The notes: generated by a model not told the origin, from the letters alone. Shown: positions 1 to 8,773, numbered from the stretch's first letter. The stretch: 22,888 nucleotides of DNA from JAJPHT01 sp035526585 (GCA_035526585.1 DATLCC010000094.1:1-22888); one strand, 5' to 3'. Numbers and translations: made by a program.

Positions 1-711
1 CTTGACGAGCGCCTCCTCGAAGTCCTCCTCGTTGTCGCCCAGCGCACGGGCCGCGCCGCGGTAGACCAGCCGGCCGCTCGCGATGACGGCGACCTCGTCG
101 CAGAGCGCGCGGATCTCGCGCGACTCGTGGCTGGAGAGGAAGACCGTCATGCCCTCCTCGCGCGCGACGCCCTGGAGCCACGCCCAGAGATCGCGCTTGG
201 CCGGAAGGTCGAGGCCGCGCGTCGGCTCGTCCAGGAACAGGACGCGCGGCTCGCCCAGCATGGCGCGCGCGACCTCGACGCGGCGCCGCATGCCGGTGCT
301 GTAGCCGCGCATGGGGCGGCGGCGCCATTCGAGCGGGAGGCCGACCTGCTCGAGGAGCGCGTGCGTCCGCGCGGGCGGGTCCTCGATGCCCCACAGGCGC
401 GCGAAGTACGAGAGGTACTCCTGGCCCGTCCACGACGGGTGCGCCTGCGCCGCTTCGAGGTCGGCGATGAGCCCGACGCGCTGGCGCACGGCGAGCGTCT
501 CGCGCTCGATGTCATGCCCCGCGACCATCGCCTCGCCCGAGGTCGGCGGCAGCAGGCCGCAGAGCATGCGGATGGTGGTGGACTTCCCTGCGCCGTTGAG
601 GCCGAGGAAGCCGTACAGGGCGCCCTCGGGCACCTCGAGGTCGATGGCGTCGACCGCCGTGAATTCGCCGAACGTGCGGGTGAGCTTCTTGGCGGAGATG
701 GCGGAGGTCAT
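1..711 (-). CDS. ABC transporter ATP-binding protein (partial, C-terminus beyond left edge)
   Basis: Cytoplasmic ATPase subunit of an ABC-2-like exporter or membrane-remodelling complex. 237 codons are visible and the frame is still open at position 1, so the C-terminus is missing. Walker A (GLNGAGKST) is at residues 37-45, the signature is YSTGMRRRV, and Walker B reads LFLDEP followed by a D-loop (RGLDL). The signature has the STGM form common in ABC-2 ATPases. The ATG at 711 is preceded by GGTGAT overlapping the stop codon of the upstream permease gene; the two genes are 4 nt apart, so translation is probably coupled. The permease is therefore the obvious partner. The substrate cannot be read from the sequence. 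Confidence 0.95.
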   Translation of the reverse strand, partial: MTSAISAKKLTRTFGEFTAVDAIDLEVPEGALYGFLGLNGAGKSTTIRMLCGLLPPTSGEAMVAGHDIERETLAVRQRVGLIADLEAAQAHPSWTGQEYLSYFARLWGIEDPPARTHALLEQVGLPLEWRRRPMRGYSTGMRRRVEVARAMLGEPRVLFLDEPTRGLDLPAKRDLWAWLQGVAREEGMTVFLSSHESREIRALCDEVAVIASGRLVYRGAARALGDNEEDFEEALVK

Positions 712-715
712 GATA

Positions 716-2173
716 TCACCGGGTCCTGATCTTGCGGCTCACGAGCGCCGCGGCGGCGGCGAGCGGGAGCGGCGCGCCGGCGAGCGCAAGGAGAGGCTGG
801 CCGCCGGGGACCTCCCCGTCGAGGAGCATGCGCGCCTCGGAGTGGAGCGCGCGCCCGTCGGCGACGAAGTCGGTGCGGATCGTGACGGGCGAAGGCGAGT
901 TGGCGATGGCCTCGACCGACAGCGCGCGCAGCACGGCGGGCACGCGGTACACGGGCCGCGGCGCGAGCTTCGACACGCTCTCCCAGCCTTCGCCGGGGGG
1001 AGCTCGCCCGCTGGGCGTACCATCGGGGACGGAGAGCGAGCCGCCGGAGATGACGCGCACGACGTCGCTGCCTTCGAGCTCGATGCGCACGCCGCGCACC
1101 GTCGTGCCGTCGGGCACCATGAGGAGCACGAGCACGTCCACTTCGACGTCCTCGCCACGGGGCAGGTCGGGCGCGCCCAGGATCTCGTACAGGGTGAACG
1201 TCTCGTCGCCAAGCGGCGCGCCGCGCGCGACGAAGGCGACCTGCGTGTGCTCCCCGGGATCGTACGGGAAGCCGATGGGGTCTTCGATCTCCTCGAACTC
1301 GACGGCCGCGGAGGCGACCGGCGTCAGGACCGCGAGCGCGACGAGCGCGACGACTATCGCGCGTCCGCCGCGCGCGTCCCAGCCCAGCGGCCCCTGCGCG
1401 CGGGTGTAGCTCCACCACGCCGCGCCGAAAAGGCCGCCGACGAGGGCGACGAAGCCGAGCGTCGGTCGCCACCACTCGATGGCGACCACGTTGAACAGGT
1501 CGACGCCTGTGCCCGCGGCGACAAGCGAGATCGGCGAGAGCGACGTCACGCGGATCAGCCAGTCCTGCATGGGCGAGGGCGGCTCCGAGAGGGCGAGCCC
1601 CTGGAACAGGAAGAGCATGAACGAAAGGAAGCCGACGCCGCCCGCGATGCCCGCCGCCGCGCCGGGGCCCGACTCGCCGACGATCACGCCGCAGAAGAGG
1701 CCCAGCGCCACCGCGAACGCGCTGATGCCCAGCGCCGAGACGAGGAGCGGCGGGAGCGCGGCGGGCACGCCGACGAACGCGAGGATCACGAGCAGGAAGG
1801 GGACCTGCGCGAGGAGGACCAGGAGCGCCAGCACGACGCCGACGATGGCCTGCGCGGCGAACCAGGTGGGTTGGTCCAAGGGCGTCGTGTAGAGGCTCTC
1901 GACGAAGCGGCTTTGCCGCGCGGCGGCCACGCGCGCCGCGAGCACGATGGCGACGACGAGCTCCGCGACGAGCCACGTGAAGATGAGCACATCGTCGACG
2001 TCGCCCTCGCCCCCGTAGAGCATCGCGCCGATGGGCACGAAGAGGCCGAAGACGACGGCGATGGCGCCAAGGCCGAATGCGGTGCGAGGGAGGGCGCGGA
2101 TCTCTTCGCGCGCGAGCGTCCAGACCGACACTTGAGGAAGGGTCATGCCGCCGGCAGCGCGGGCGGGGGACTC
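716..2173 (-). CDS. ABC-2-like permease with large extracytoplasmic domain
   Basis: Membrane subunit of the ABC system whose ATPase follows 4 nt downstream. About six hydrophobic helices fill residues ~25-275, a seventh lies at ~290-310, then ~170 polar, beta-rich residues without helices, and a final helix with a basic tail (SRKIRTR). The middle polar part should lie outside the membrane. I prefer the ATG at 2173 (485 aa): it has a GGAGG ribosome site 6 nt upstream and lies in the duplicated promoter block. A second in-frame ATG at 2146 would give 476 aa and has no good ribosome site. The family is inferred from topology and neighbourhood; cargo is unknown. Confidence 0.85.
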   Translation of the reverse strand, partial: ESPARAAGGMTLPQVSVWTLAREEIRALPRTAFGLGAIAVVFGLFVPIGAMLYGGEGDVDDVLIFTWLVAELVVAIVLAARVAAARQSRFVESLYTTPLDQPTWFAAQAIVGVVLALLVLLAQVPFLLVILAFVGVPAALPPLLVSALGISAFAVALGLFCGVIVGESGPGAAAGIAGGVGFLSFMLFLFQGLALSEPPSPMQDWLIRVTSLSPISLVAAGTGVDLFNVVAIEWWRPTLGFVALVGGLFGAAWWSYTRAQGPLGWDARGGRAIVVALVALAVLTPVASAAVEFEEIEDPIGFPYDPGEHTQVAFVARGAPLGDETFTLYEILGAPDLPRGEDVEVDVLVLLMVPDGTTVRGVRIELEGSDVVRVISGGSLSVPDGTPSGRAPPGEGWESVSKLAPRPVYRVPAVLRALSVEAIANSPSPVTIRTDFVADGRALHSEARMLLDGEVPGGQPLLALAGAPLPLAAAAALVSRKIRTR

Positions 2174-2221
2174 ATGCGTTCCTCCGCGGGGATACGTATC
2201 GACGGTACTGTCCCCGTAGGT
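2162..2221 (-). promoter_or_regulatory. Promoter/operator block, copy 1, with start region of the permease
   Basis: This 60-nt block matches 2576-2635 at 52 of 60 positions without gaps, and all eight differences are transitions. On the minus strand it contains GGGGACAGTA, a perfect palindrome GATACGTATC (2189-2198), the ribosome site GGAGG and the ATG of the permease, followed by codons for MSPPRA. GTATC/GATAC half-sites are repeated three times. It is probably the operator and translation start of the permease-ATPase operon. Binding by the ribbon-helix-helix protein encoded next to it is a guess. Confidence 0.6.
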
Positions 2222-2243
2222 CGATGCCCGTTGGGGGGCGGCC

Positions 2244-2405
2244 TCACCCCTCGGCGGGAACGATCTCCCAGCGAAGGACCGGCGAAGGCTGCGTCAGGAA
2301 GTACTGCTCGAGCGCAGCGGTGACGGTCTCCTGGATGGACCGTCCTTGGAGGATCTTGAGCGTCTGGAGCTGCACGTGCAGCCTGGCGGGGATCTTGACC
2401 TTCAT
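2244..2405 (-). CDS. Ribbon-helix-helix (CopG/Arc-like) transcriptional regulator
   Basis: Small DNA-binding protein of 53 aa. It starts with a short strand (MKVKIPARLHVQL), then a helix (TLKILQGR) and a second helix (SIQETVTAALEQYF). This strand-helix-helix layout and length are typical of CopG/Arc proteins, which bind DNA as dimers through the strand. I chose the ATG at 2405 because the fold begins there. A GTG at 2420 in the same frame overlaps the TGA of an upstream 56-codon frame (GTGA) and would add five residues. It sits between two copies of a promoter-like repeat and just upstream of the ABC operon, so it plausibly represses both itself and that operon. Confidence 0.65.
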   Translation of the reverse strand: MKVKIPARLHVQLQTLKILQGRSIQETVTAALEQYFLTQPSPVLRWEIVPAEG

Positions 2406-2416
2406 TTCCTTCGTCG

Positions 2417-2587
2417 TCACATCTGCATCAGGGGTCTCATGCAAGTTCTCACGTCCGCGGGGACCGGGGGGTGCGGTCGAAACAGGTCCGCCGACAACCA
2501 ACCGGGCACCGGCGGGAGCATACCCATTGTGGGACAGCTTGGACGCTCATTCGCGACAGCGTATGTCGGCGCGCGCGGAGGGCTCAT
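2417..2587 (-). CDS. Possible short leader ORF upstream of the RHH regulator
   Basis: A 56-aa frame begins at the ATG of promoter block copy 2, behind a clear GGAGG site, and starts MSPPRA like the permease. Its TGA overlaps a GTG that could start the regulator. The rest is proline-rich, has no recognisable fold, and may be noise: either a translated leader coupled to the regulator, or the remnant 5' end of a duplicated permease gene. No family recognised. Confidence 0.25.
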   Translation of the reverse strand: MSPPRAPTYAVANERPSCPTMGMLPPVPGWLSADLFRPHPPVPADVRTCMRPLMQM

Positions 2588-2635
2588 GTGTTCCTCCGCG
2601 AGGATACGTATCGGCGATACTGTCCCCATGGGTCG
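2576..2635 (-). promoter_or_regulatory. Promoter/operator block, copy 2
   Basis: Second copy of the block at 2162-2221, same orientation, 414 nt away. It keeps the palindrome GATACGTATC (2603-2612), the GGAGG site and an ATG at 2587. Here the centre is a perfect inverted repeat, GTATCG-C-CGATAC, so this copy is the better two-fold operator. It lies upstream of the regulator gene on the minus strand. Between 2636 and 2767 I see no gene; the only structure is a short palindrome GGACGGTCCGTCC near 2700. Confidence 0.55.
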
Positions 2636-2767
2636 TGAGCCTCGTCGGGCGCGAACGAGGCGCGATCCCCCGCAGGCCGGAGCATGCTACTTGCGGCGAG
2701 GACGGTCCGTCCAGGGGCCACGCATGGCGCCGGCTGGACACAGACCGGATCCCGACGGGGCCGCGAC

Positions 2768-2840
2768 CATCGTTGCCAGGGCCGAAATTTTTCTGCGGAA
2801 AAATTTCGGGTCCCCATTCGGCAAGGATAGGGGTGACGGG
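2768..2840 (+). repeat. Left inverted element: A/T palindrome plus conserved leader start
   Basis: The element starts CATCGTTGCC, continues with a palindrome of 12-nt arms (CCGAAATTTTTC, loop TGCG, GAAAAATTTCGG, 2782-2809) and ends in GGATAGGGGTGACGGG directly before an ATG at 2841. Its reverse complement occurs at 6943-7017: 37 of 42 matches over the palindrome part and 19 of 22 over the end, with a variable spacer. The A/T core could be a promoter, since it lies about 27 nt upstream of the conserved GGGGTGACGGG, where transcription would start. It could equally be the end of a mobile or recombining unit. Confidence 0.7.
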
Positions 2841-3088
2841 ATGATCGTGCTTCAGCTCCTCAGCACATCCGCGCACAGAGCGCTCCCGTCGCGCATCGTC
2901 GCCCTGCACCTCAGCGGCGCGGGCCGGGGCGGCAGAGCTTCCCGGTCACCCACATCCTCGCCGCGTGCGTCGGCGCCGGCACGAGCTGCACGTGGACGAG
3001 CCCCGCCCCGATCACGGGCACGATCAACCACCGCTGCACGTTCCCCGACGTCAACTGGCAAGGCCAAGCCGGCACGCACTGGTACGAC

Positions 3089-4129
3089 GTGGAAGTCCAG
3101 TTCCTACTCGACGCGGGAAGCGGCTGCGGCTACGCCGTCTGCGGCTACGTCATGTACCCCGTCTCGGACGAGACGTTGCCCGACGGGAACAAGGCGCTCC
3201 ACGTCCTCGAGAGAAGCGGGCTCGGCGTGAGCACGAGCCACGCCGTCTTCTCGCAACCCTGGGTCGAGATCCGCGAAGGCCACATGGACACGCCGAGCCA
3301 GGAAGACCGCAGCGTGAACTGGATGACGGCCCTCATCGGCGTGGGCGAGGTCATCGTCGGCGCCGGCCTCTCATTCGCAGCCATCGCGGTCGCGCCCTGG
3401 TTCCCGCTGGTCACGGTCCCGCTCGCGCTCCTCCTCGGAAGCGCGGGCATCGCGACCATGAGCCTTGGCTTCGCCACCGTGTACGCGGGCACGCAAGGAC
3501 GCCCACCGAGCGTGGTGCTGAGCAAGGAGTTCGTCGAGCCGTTCGTCAAGTTCGGCGGCCTCCTCCTGGCGTGCGGCGCGCTCCTCACCGGCGCGGGAAG
3601 CCTTCTTGGCACGACCGTGGGCCAAAGTCAGGCTACGGTCGCGAACCCCGCGCTCCAAGCGAGCCGCATCGGCGCCGCCACCTTGGGCGCGAACGCGCTC
3701 CTCGGCGCCGAATGCGCAGCGGGCGCTGCGCTCGCGGCTGGCGGCGTGGACGGCCTCATGCAGTTCGCCGTCGACCTCGTGAAGATCGTCAAGGCCGCCG
3801 TCGAGCTCCTCGGCCTCATCCTCACCGACCTCGCGTCGTTCCTCGCCGAATTCCTCGGCGCCGCCGCGCCGTGGGTCCGCGCCGCATTCGTCCTCTTCAT
3901 CGTCCTGACGGCGCTGTGGTTCGTCCGCGAGGCCCTCCTCTGGGTCCTCAACCTCACGTGGCCCGTCGTCCAACAGATGCGCCCCAAGGCGCGCAACCAT
4001 CACCAACGTCTCGAGAGCACGCTCGAAGCGGTCTCCGTCCCGATCTGGGACTCGATCATGTACTACAAGGCGTGGCGCACGTACCGCGGACGCTACTGGC
4101 GCCAGCGCTACGGAGGCATGCCGCAATGA
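3089..4129 (+). CDS. Multi-pass membrane protein with Cys-rich N-terminal domain (5' end disrupted)
   Basis: Unrecognised membrane protein. From the GTG at 3089 it has 346 aa: a polar, Cys-containing N-terminal part (to ~residue 75), then about five hydrophobic helices in two groups (~77-135 and ~150-175, ~225-290), and a basic C-terminal tail. The same frame carries coding-like sequence further upstream to about 2939, including more Cys and Trp residues (e.g. HILAACV, TSCTW), but it has no ATG, GTG or TTG and hits a TGA at 2834. The ATG at 2841, which has a good GGGGTGA site, is in another frame. The gene therefore appears frameshifted or 5'-truncated. It lies just inside the left inverted element. 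Confidence 0.7.
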   Translation: MEVQFLLDAGSGCGYAVCGYVMYPVSDETLPDGNKALHVLERSGLGVSTSHAVFSQPWVEIREGHMDTPSQEDRSVNWMTALIGVGEVIVGAGLSFAAIAVAPWFPLVTVPLALLLGSAGIATMSLGFATVYAGTQGRPPSVVLSKEFVEPFVKFGGLLLACGALLTGAGSLLGTTVGQSQATVANPALQASRIGAATLGANALLGAECAAGAALAAGGVDGLMQFAVDLVKIVKAAVELLGLILTDLASFLAEFLGAAAPWVRAAFVLFIVLTALWFVREALLWVLNLTWPVVQQMRPKARNHHQRLESTLEAVSVPIWDSIMYYKAWRTYRGRYWRQRYGGMPQ

Positions 4130-4253
4130 TCGGTAGGGCCGTCCTTTTGGAGGCGACGTCAATGGTTTGGGGACGAGGGAACTCCGAGCAGCAGCCGGAG
4201 GCAATGCAGCATGGTCTGCGAGCAATGCTGGAAGTCAGCCGGGAGCATCGCAT

Positions 4254-4613
4254 CTAAGCGGTTGGCGTCCGGATTGCGATCGTGCCTCGGAACACTTGGA
4301 CCGAAATGGCATCCGGGCCGTGTTTTCTAGAGTAGTCTACGGTCTTCTCTACTGTACCCTGCCCTTGGGACGATGCCGAAACGCGGTAGGCCCCCTCTGA
4401 TTTGAAGCTCGACAATGACTTGGAGGCCTGCGGGTCAACATCGACCGTATCGTTGTACACTTCCTCCCCGGCAGGGTCGAGAACTACGATGTGGACAGTG
4501 TATGGCGTGTCATCCTGGTTGGCCACACGGAGGGCCAAGGGTCCTCGCGATTGCAAGCAACCCGCCATAAGGAACGCAGCGGCGATCAAGACACCAAGAA
4601 GCCGCCTGTTCAT
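4254..4613 (-). CDS. Small secreted lipoprotein
   Basis: 119-aa protein with a lipoprotein signal: two arginines at the N-terminus, a hydrophobic stretch and the lipobox LMAGC, with the lipidated Cys at residue 19. The mature part (~100 aa) is rich in alternating hydrophobic/polar residues and probably forms a small beta-sandwich; no catalytic motif is seen. Its ATG overlaps the TGA of the surface-protein gene upstream (ATGA), making it the last gene of a three-gene operon (protease-like, surface protein, lipoprotein). It converges on the membrane protein gene ending at 4129; the 124 nt between show nothing definite. Confidence 0.85.
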   Translation of the reverse strand: MNRRLLGVLIAAAFLMAGCLQSRGPLALRVANQDDTPYTVHIVVLDPAGEEVYNDTVDVDPQASKSLSSFKSEGAYRVSASSQGQGTVEKTVDYSRKHGPDAISVQVFRGTIAIRTPTA

Positions 4614-6319
4614 GCTTGCCGCCTCCCGCGCCCCCGAGCGACCGCAGCTACACAGGCCGCGGCAATCATGAAAAGTGATAGGGCGCCAGGGGTGCGTGCT
4701 TCCACCGGCTGGATGGATGCCGCCATAGGTTCCGCCTCTAGAATGCGGAGAAGGACATTCTCATCCGGTCGCCAGCCATCATCGGTATTTCCGAATTGGA
4801 CGATTGCCGCGCCAGTCAACGGGACCCAGACATCCGTCGAATTGGGGTCGACGCCCGGCCCGATAAACATCGCCTTGGCGCTGCCCGGCGGAAGCAGCGT
4901 GCTCACCTCGGAAGGGATGGTAATGTTCACGAAGCTCGTGCGACCTTGGGCGTCCCAGATTAATAGCGTCCCTGAGCTCTTGACAGGACTTTCAATCGAC
5001 AACGTGACGCGGCGGGGCTCGACTGGCGAGGGCAGATGAAGCTGGGCCGCGTCCTCCGAACAATCGAGGCGACGGGCAGTGGCGAGGGTTGTCCGGCTCG
5101 TCAATGCGATCACGAAACATGGCCCTGGTGCGACGGATGCGGCGGCCTCGCCACTCTCATTCGTGCGCGAGCTTTGACTACGGTTCGCTGAATCGATGAG
5201 GAGCAGATTCGCATCCGGTATGCCTGGCGTGCCGCCTGTCAAAGCGAACCTGGCGGCGACACGGGGGACGCGAGCGATCGTCACGAAGGTCTCCGGCTGT
5301 TCACCCAGCTCAATCACGGCCGTTTCATGCTCGCCGGCGCTCACCTGGATCTTCCGCATCATGGGCGGCACGAGGATTTCGCCCGAGACGCTCGTGTAAG
5401 CGCGGAAATGGCGGTCGGGGTCGACTGACTCTGCGAGCGCCCTTTCGATGGGCTTCCCCCCGTCATCGGCGACGTGAACTCGGGCGAAGCTGTGCCGGTC
5501 GACGCTGAGGGTTCCCGCATCAACAGACGACGTTGAAACCTCGAAAGTACCGATTTCGTAGGAGATATCATCGAAGATGGCGATGGCGACGTACCGGCCG
5601 GGCGGCGCCAAACCGGAAACCTCGGAGGCGGTCGACGGATAGACCAGATGGCCCCCCCATCCATCACCGGCCGATCGGACCGCCACGGCGAAGTGCTCCG
5701 ACGCTGGCGCCCCCGTGATCCCGACTCGCCACGGCACCGCATCTGCGTCGGCAGACGCGATCCGGAAGGAGGCTGCCTCCGTGTTGGCGTTAAGCATTCC
5801 CGCCCAGGTTGCAGGCACATAGCGGGACCCCGCGGAGAGGGTTGCGAAGTATTCGCCTGGCGGAAGTCGAACGGCGAACTGCCCCGCGCTGTCGGTCAGA
5901 ACTGCCCCGGGAAGGAGATAGCGAAGATGAAGGGGGCCCGTAAGTTGAAGACTTGCGTTCACGACCGGCAACTCAGTCCCTTCGTAACGGGCCGACCCAT
6001 TCAGCCAAACCCCACCGGGCGCAGGCTGCAGGAGGAATTCACCGGGCACGGCCTCGGCCTTCACGTAGTGGCGGACAGTCTCGTGATATGGCGCGGTCAC
6101 GTCAAGGCGCGCCAATTCAGGGATGTCCGTTAGGGTGGCGAAGCCCGCCCCGTCCGTTGTCGCCGACCCTTGCTGAACCCCTTCGGCACTTAGAATTGCA
6201 ACGCGAGCGCCGGGGATTGGCTCCCCAGTTGTGGCATCCCGCACGACAACGGTACTCGAAGCGGCTGCGATAGGGAGAGCAATGATAGCGATTAGAACGA
6301 ACGGGGCGAGGCTGCGCAT
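4610..6319 (-). CDS. Secreted surface protein with Ig-like repeats and PGF-CTERM-like tail
   Basis: 569-aa extracytoplasmic protein. A signal peptide spans residues 1-20 (PIAAA before SSTVV). Residues ~22-85 resemble a carboxypeptidase-regulatory/prealbumin-like domain (TTGEPIPGARV, then TTDGAGFATL), and similar beta domains follow (TDSAGQFAVRLPPGEY near 165-185). The C-terminus is a three-part sorting signal: TPGA, one hydrophobic helix, and RGRGRR at residues 543-569, close to the archaeal PGF-CTERM type handled by archaeosortase. No enzyme motif is seen. The ATG at 6319 lies 2 nt after the TAA of the protease-like gene; the longer upstream frame overlaps that gene and lacks a signal peptide. 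GC is visibly lower than in flanking genes. Confidence 0.85.
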   Translation of the reverse strand: MRSLAPFVLIAIIALPIAAASSTVVVRDATTGEPIPGARVAILSAEGVQQGSATTDGAGFATLTDIPELARLDVTAPYHETVRHYVKAEAVPGEFLLQPAPGGVWLNGSARYEGTELPVVNASLQLTGPLHLRYLLPGAVLTDSAGQFAVRLPPGEYFATLSAGSRYVPATWAGMLNANTEAASFRIASADADAVPWRVGITGAPASEHFAVAVRSAGDGWGGHLVYPSTASEVSGLAPPGRYVAIAIFDDISYEIGTFEVSTSSVDAGTLSVDRHSFARVHVADDGGKPIERALAESVDPDRHFRAYTSVSGEILVPPMMRKIQVSAGEHETAVIELGEQPETFVTIARVPRVAARFALTGGTPGIPDANLLLIDSANRSQSSRTNESGEAAASVAPGPCFVIALTSRTTLATARRLDCSEDAAQLHLPSPVEPRRVTLSIESPVKSSGTLLIWDAQGRTSFVNITIPSEVSTLLPPGSAKAMFIGPGVDPNSTDVWVPLTGAAIVQFGNTDDGWRPDENVLLRILEAEPMAASIQPVEARTPGALSLFMIAAACVAAVARGRGRRQA

Positions 6320-6321
6320 CC

Positions 6322-6954
6322 TTACTCCTCGGAACCGTAGCAGTAACAGTTCTTCATGTTGTTCCCGACGATGTTGTAGTCGGGCTGCGCCCAATAGGTC
6401 ACGCCCGTCCACGCATCGTAGTAGTTCATGATGCCATCGCCTTCCCAGCTGTAGGTCCCGCGGTCGAGCGCGTTGAAGTTGTGGCTGATCTCGTGCTGGA
6501 CGATCTCATCGTTGTCCCACTTCGCGCAGCCACCCCAGCATTGATAGGAGGTGCCGATCGCGAACCAGTGGTCCGGTTCTGCGATGCCGTTGTGGTCCAT
6601 CGTCTGGACCCAGCCCCACGTCAGTTCCCAGCGCTGGGTCTGGTAGCTCGTGGAACATTGGCTCGGATTGAGGATGTCGGCCTCGATGTCATCGAGCAGG
6701 ACGTAGGCGTCCACGCTCGTGCCTTCATCGGCGGCGTTCCAGCAGTTGTTGATGACGCACTGCCGGCCCATGGTGACGCCAAACGTGGACTGGAATCGGT
6801 CGAGCGCGGTGCTGGTCTTCGTCCAGCTGCATCCGCCAGAGGGTGCGTGGTAGGAGTGACGGGTTGGTCGTGCTTCGCCCCGCGCCGAATGTTCGCCACC
6901 TACGCCCTGCACGACCTTTGCCGAACTGGTCACAAGGCTTCCCCCGTCACCCAC
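6322..6954 (-). CDS. Metzincin-like zinc metalloprotease, N-terminus uncertain
   Basis: 210 aa from a GTG at 6954. The motif HEISHNFNALD (residues 154-164) fits the zinc signature HExxHxxGxxD of snapalysin-like metzincins, except that Asn replaces the usual Gly. A Met-turn candidate (GIMNYY, Met176) follows at the expected distance. Ten cysteines in pairs (e.g. CVINNC, CWGGC, CYC) suggest an extracellular, disulfide-rich enzyme. No signal peptide or propeptide is present: the first ~40 residues are encoded by the repeated leader segment and look non-coding. The N-terminus may have been lost or displaced by recombination. First gene of the operon with the surface protein and lipoprotein. Activity is likely only if export is possible. 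Confidence 0.7.
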   Translation of the reverse strand: MGDGGSLVTSSAKVVQGVGGEHSARGEARPTRHSYHAPSGGCSWTKTSTALDRFQSTFGVTMGRQCVINNCWNAADEGTSVDAYVLLDDIEADILNPSQCSTSYQTQRWELTWGWVQTMDHNGIAEPDHWFAIGTSYQCWGGCAKWDNDEIVQHEISHNFNALDRGTYSWEGDGIMNYYDAWTGVTYWAQPDYNIVGNNMKNCYCYGSEE

Positions 6955-7017
6955 ATCCTCGCCGCTTCGAGCATCGCGAAATTTTTCATCAGAAAAATTT
7001 CGCCCCGGGCAACGATG
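6943..7017 (-). repeat. Right inverted element: A/T palindrome plus conserved leader start
   Basis: Inverted counterpart of 2768-2840. The palindrome arms are GCGAAATTTTTC and GAAAAATTTCGC (6976-7003, loop ATCA). The outer end reads GGCAACGATG (7008-7017) and the inner end on the minus strand reads GGATGTGGGTGACGGG. It fronts the protease-surface protein-lipoprotein operon just as the left element fronts the membrane protein gene. It may be a shared promoter or the border of the island. Confidence 0.7.
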
Positions 7018-7052
7018 TGTCGACGTGTCGCTTCTGCGATAGATGTCACGCT

Positions 7053-7074
7053 CGAAGTCGCCGCAGCGACTTCG
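7053..7074 (-). terminator. Hairpin after methylmalonyl-CoA mutase
   Basis: Perfect 9-bp stem (CGAAGTCGC and GCGACTTCG) with loop CGCA, beginning 8 nt beyond the mutase stop codon on its strand. No T-run follows, so termination is inferred from position only. Confidence 0.45.
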
Positions 7075-7081
7075 TGAGGGT

Positions 7082-8749
<1,668 letters not shown>

Positions 8750-8773
8750 CGCGTTTCCCAGACCTCGTGCGGG

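Noticed and set aside
311..2323. Long plus-strand open frame (670 codons)
   Set aside because: Antisense to the ABC ATPase and permease. The translation is low-complexity Arg/Glu/Asp with no domain; a by-product of high GC.
2782..2809. Intrinsic terminator
   Set aside because: The hairpin is A/T-rich with no T-run, lies upstream rather than downstream of the adjoining gene, and recurs in the same upstream position at 6976-7003.
6481..7077. Plus-strand frame across the right inverted element
   Set aside because: Mostly antisense to the protease-like gene. The similarity of its 3' part to sequence near 2940 comes from the DNA repeat, not from a conserved protein.
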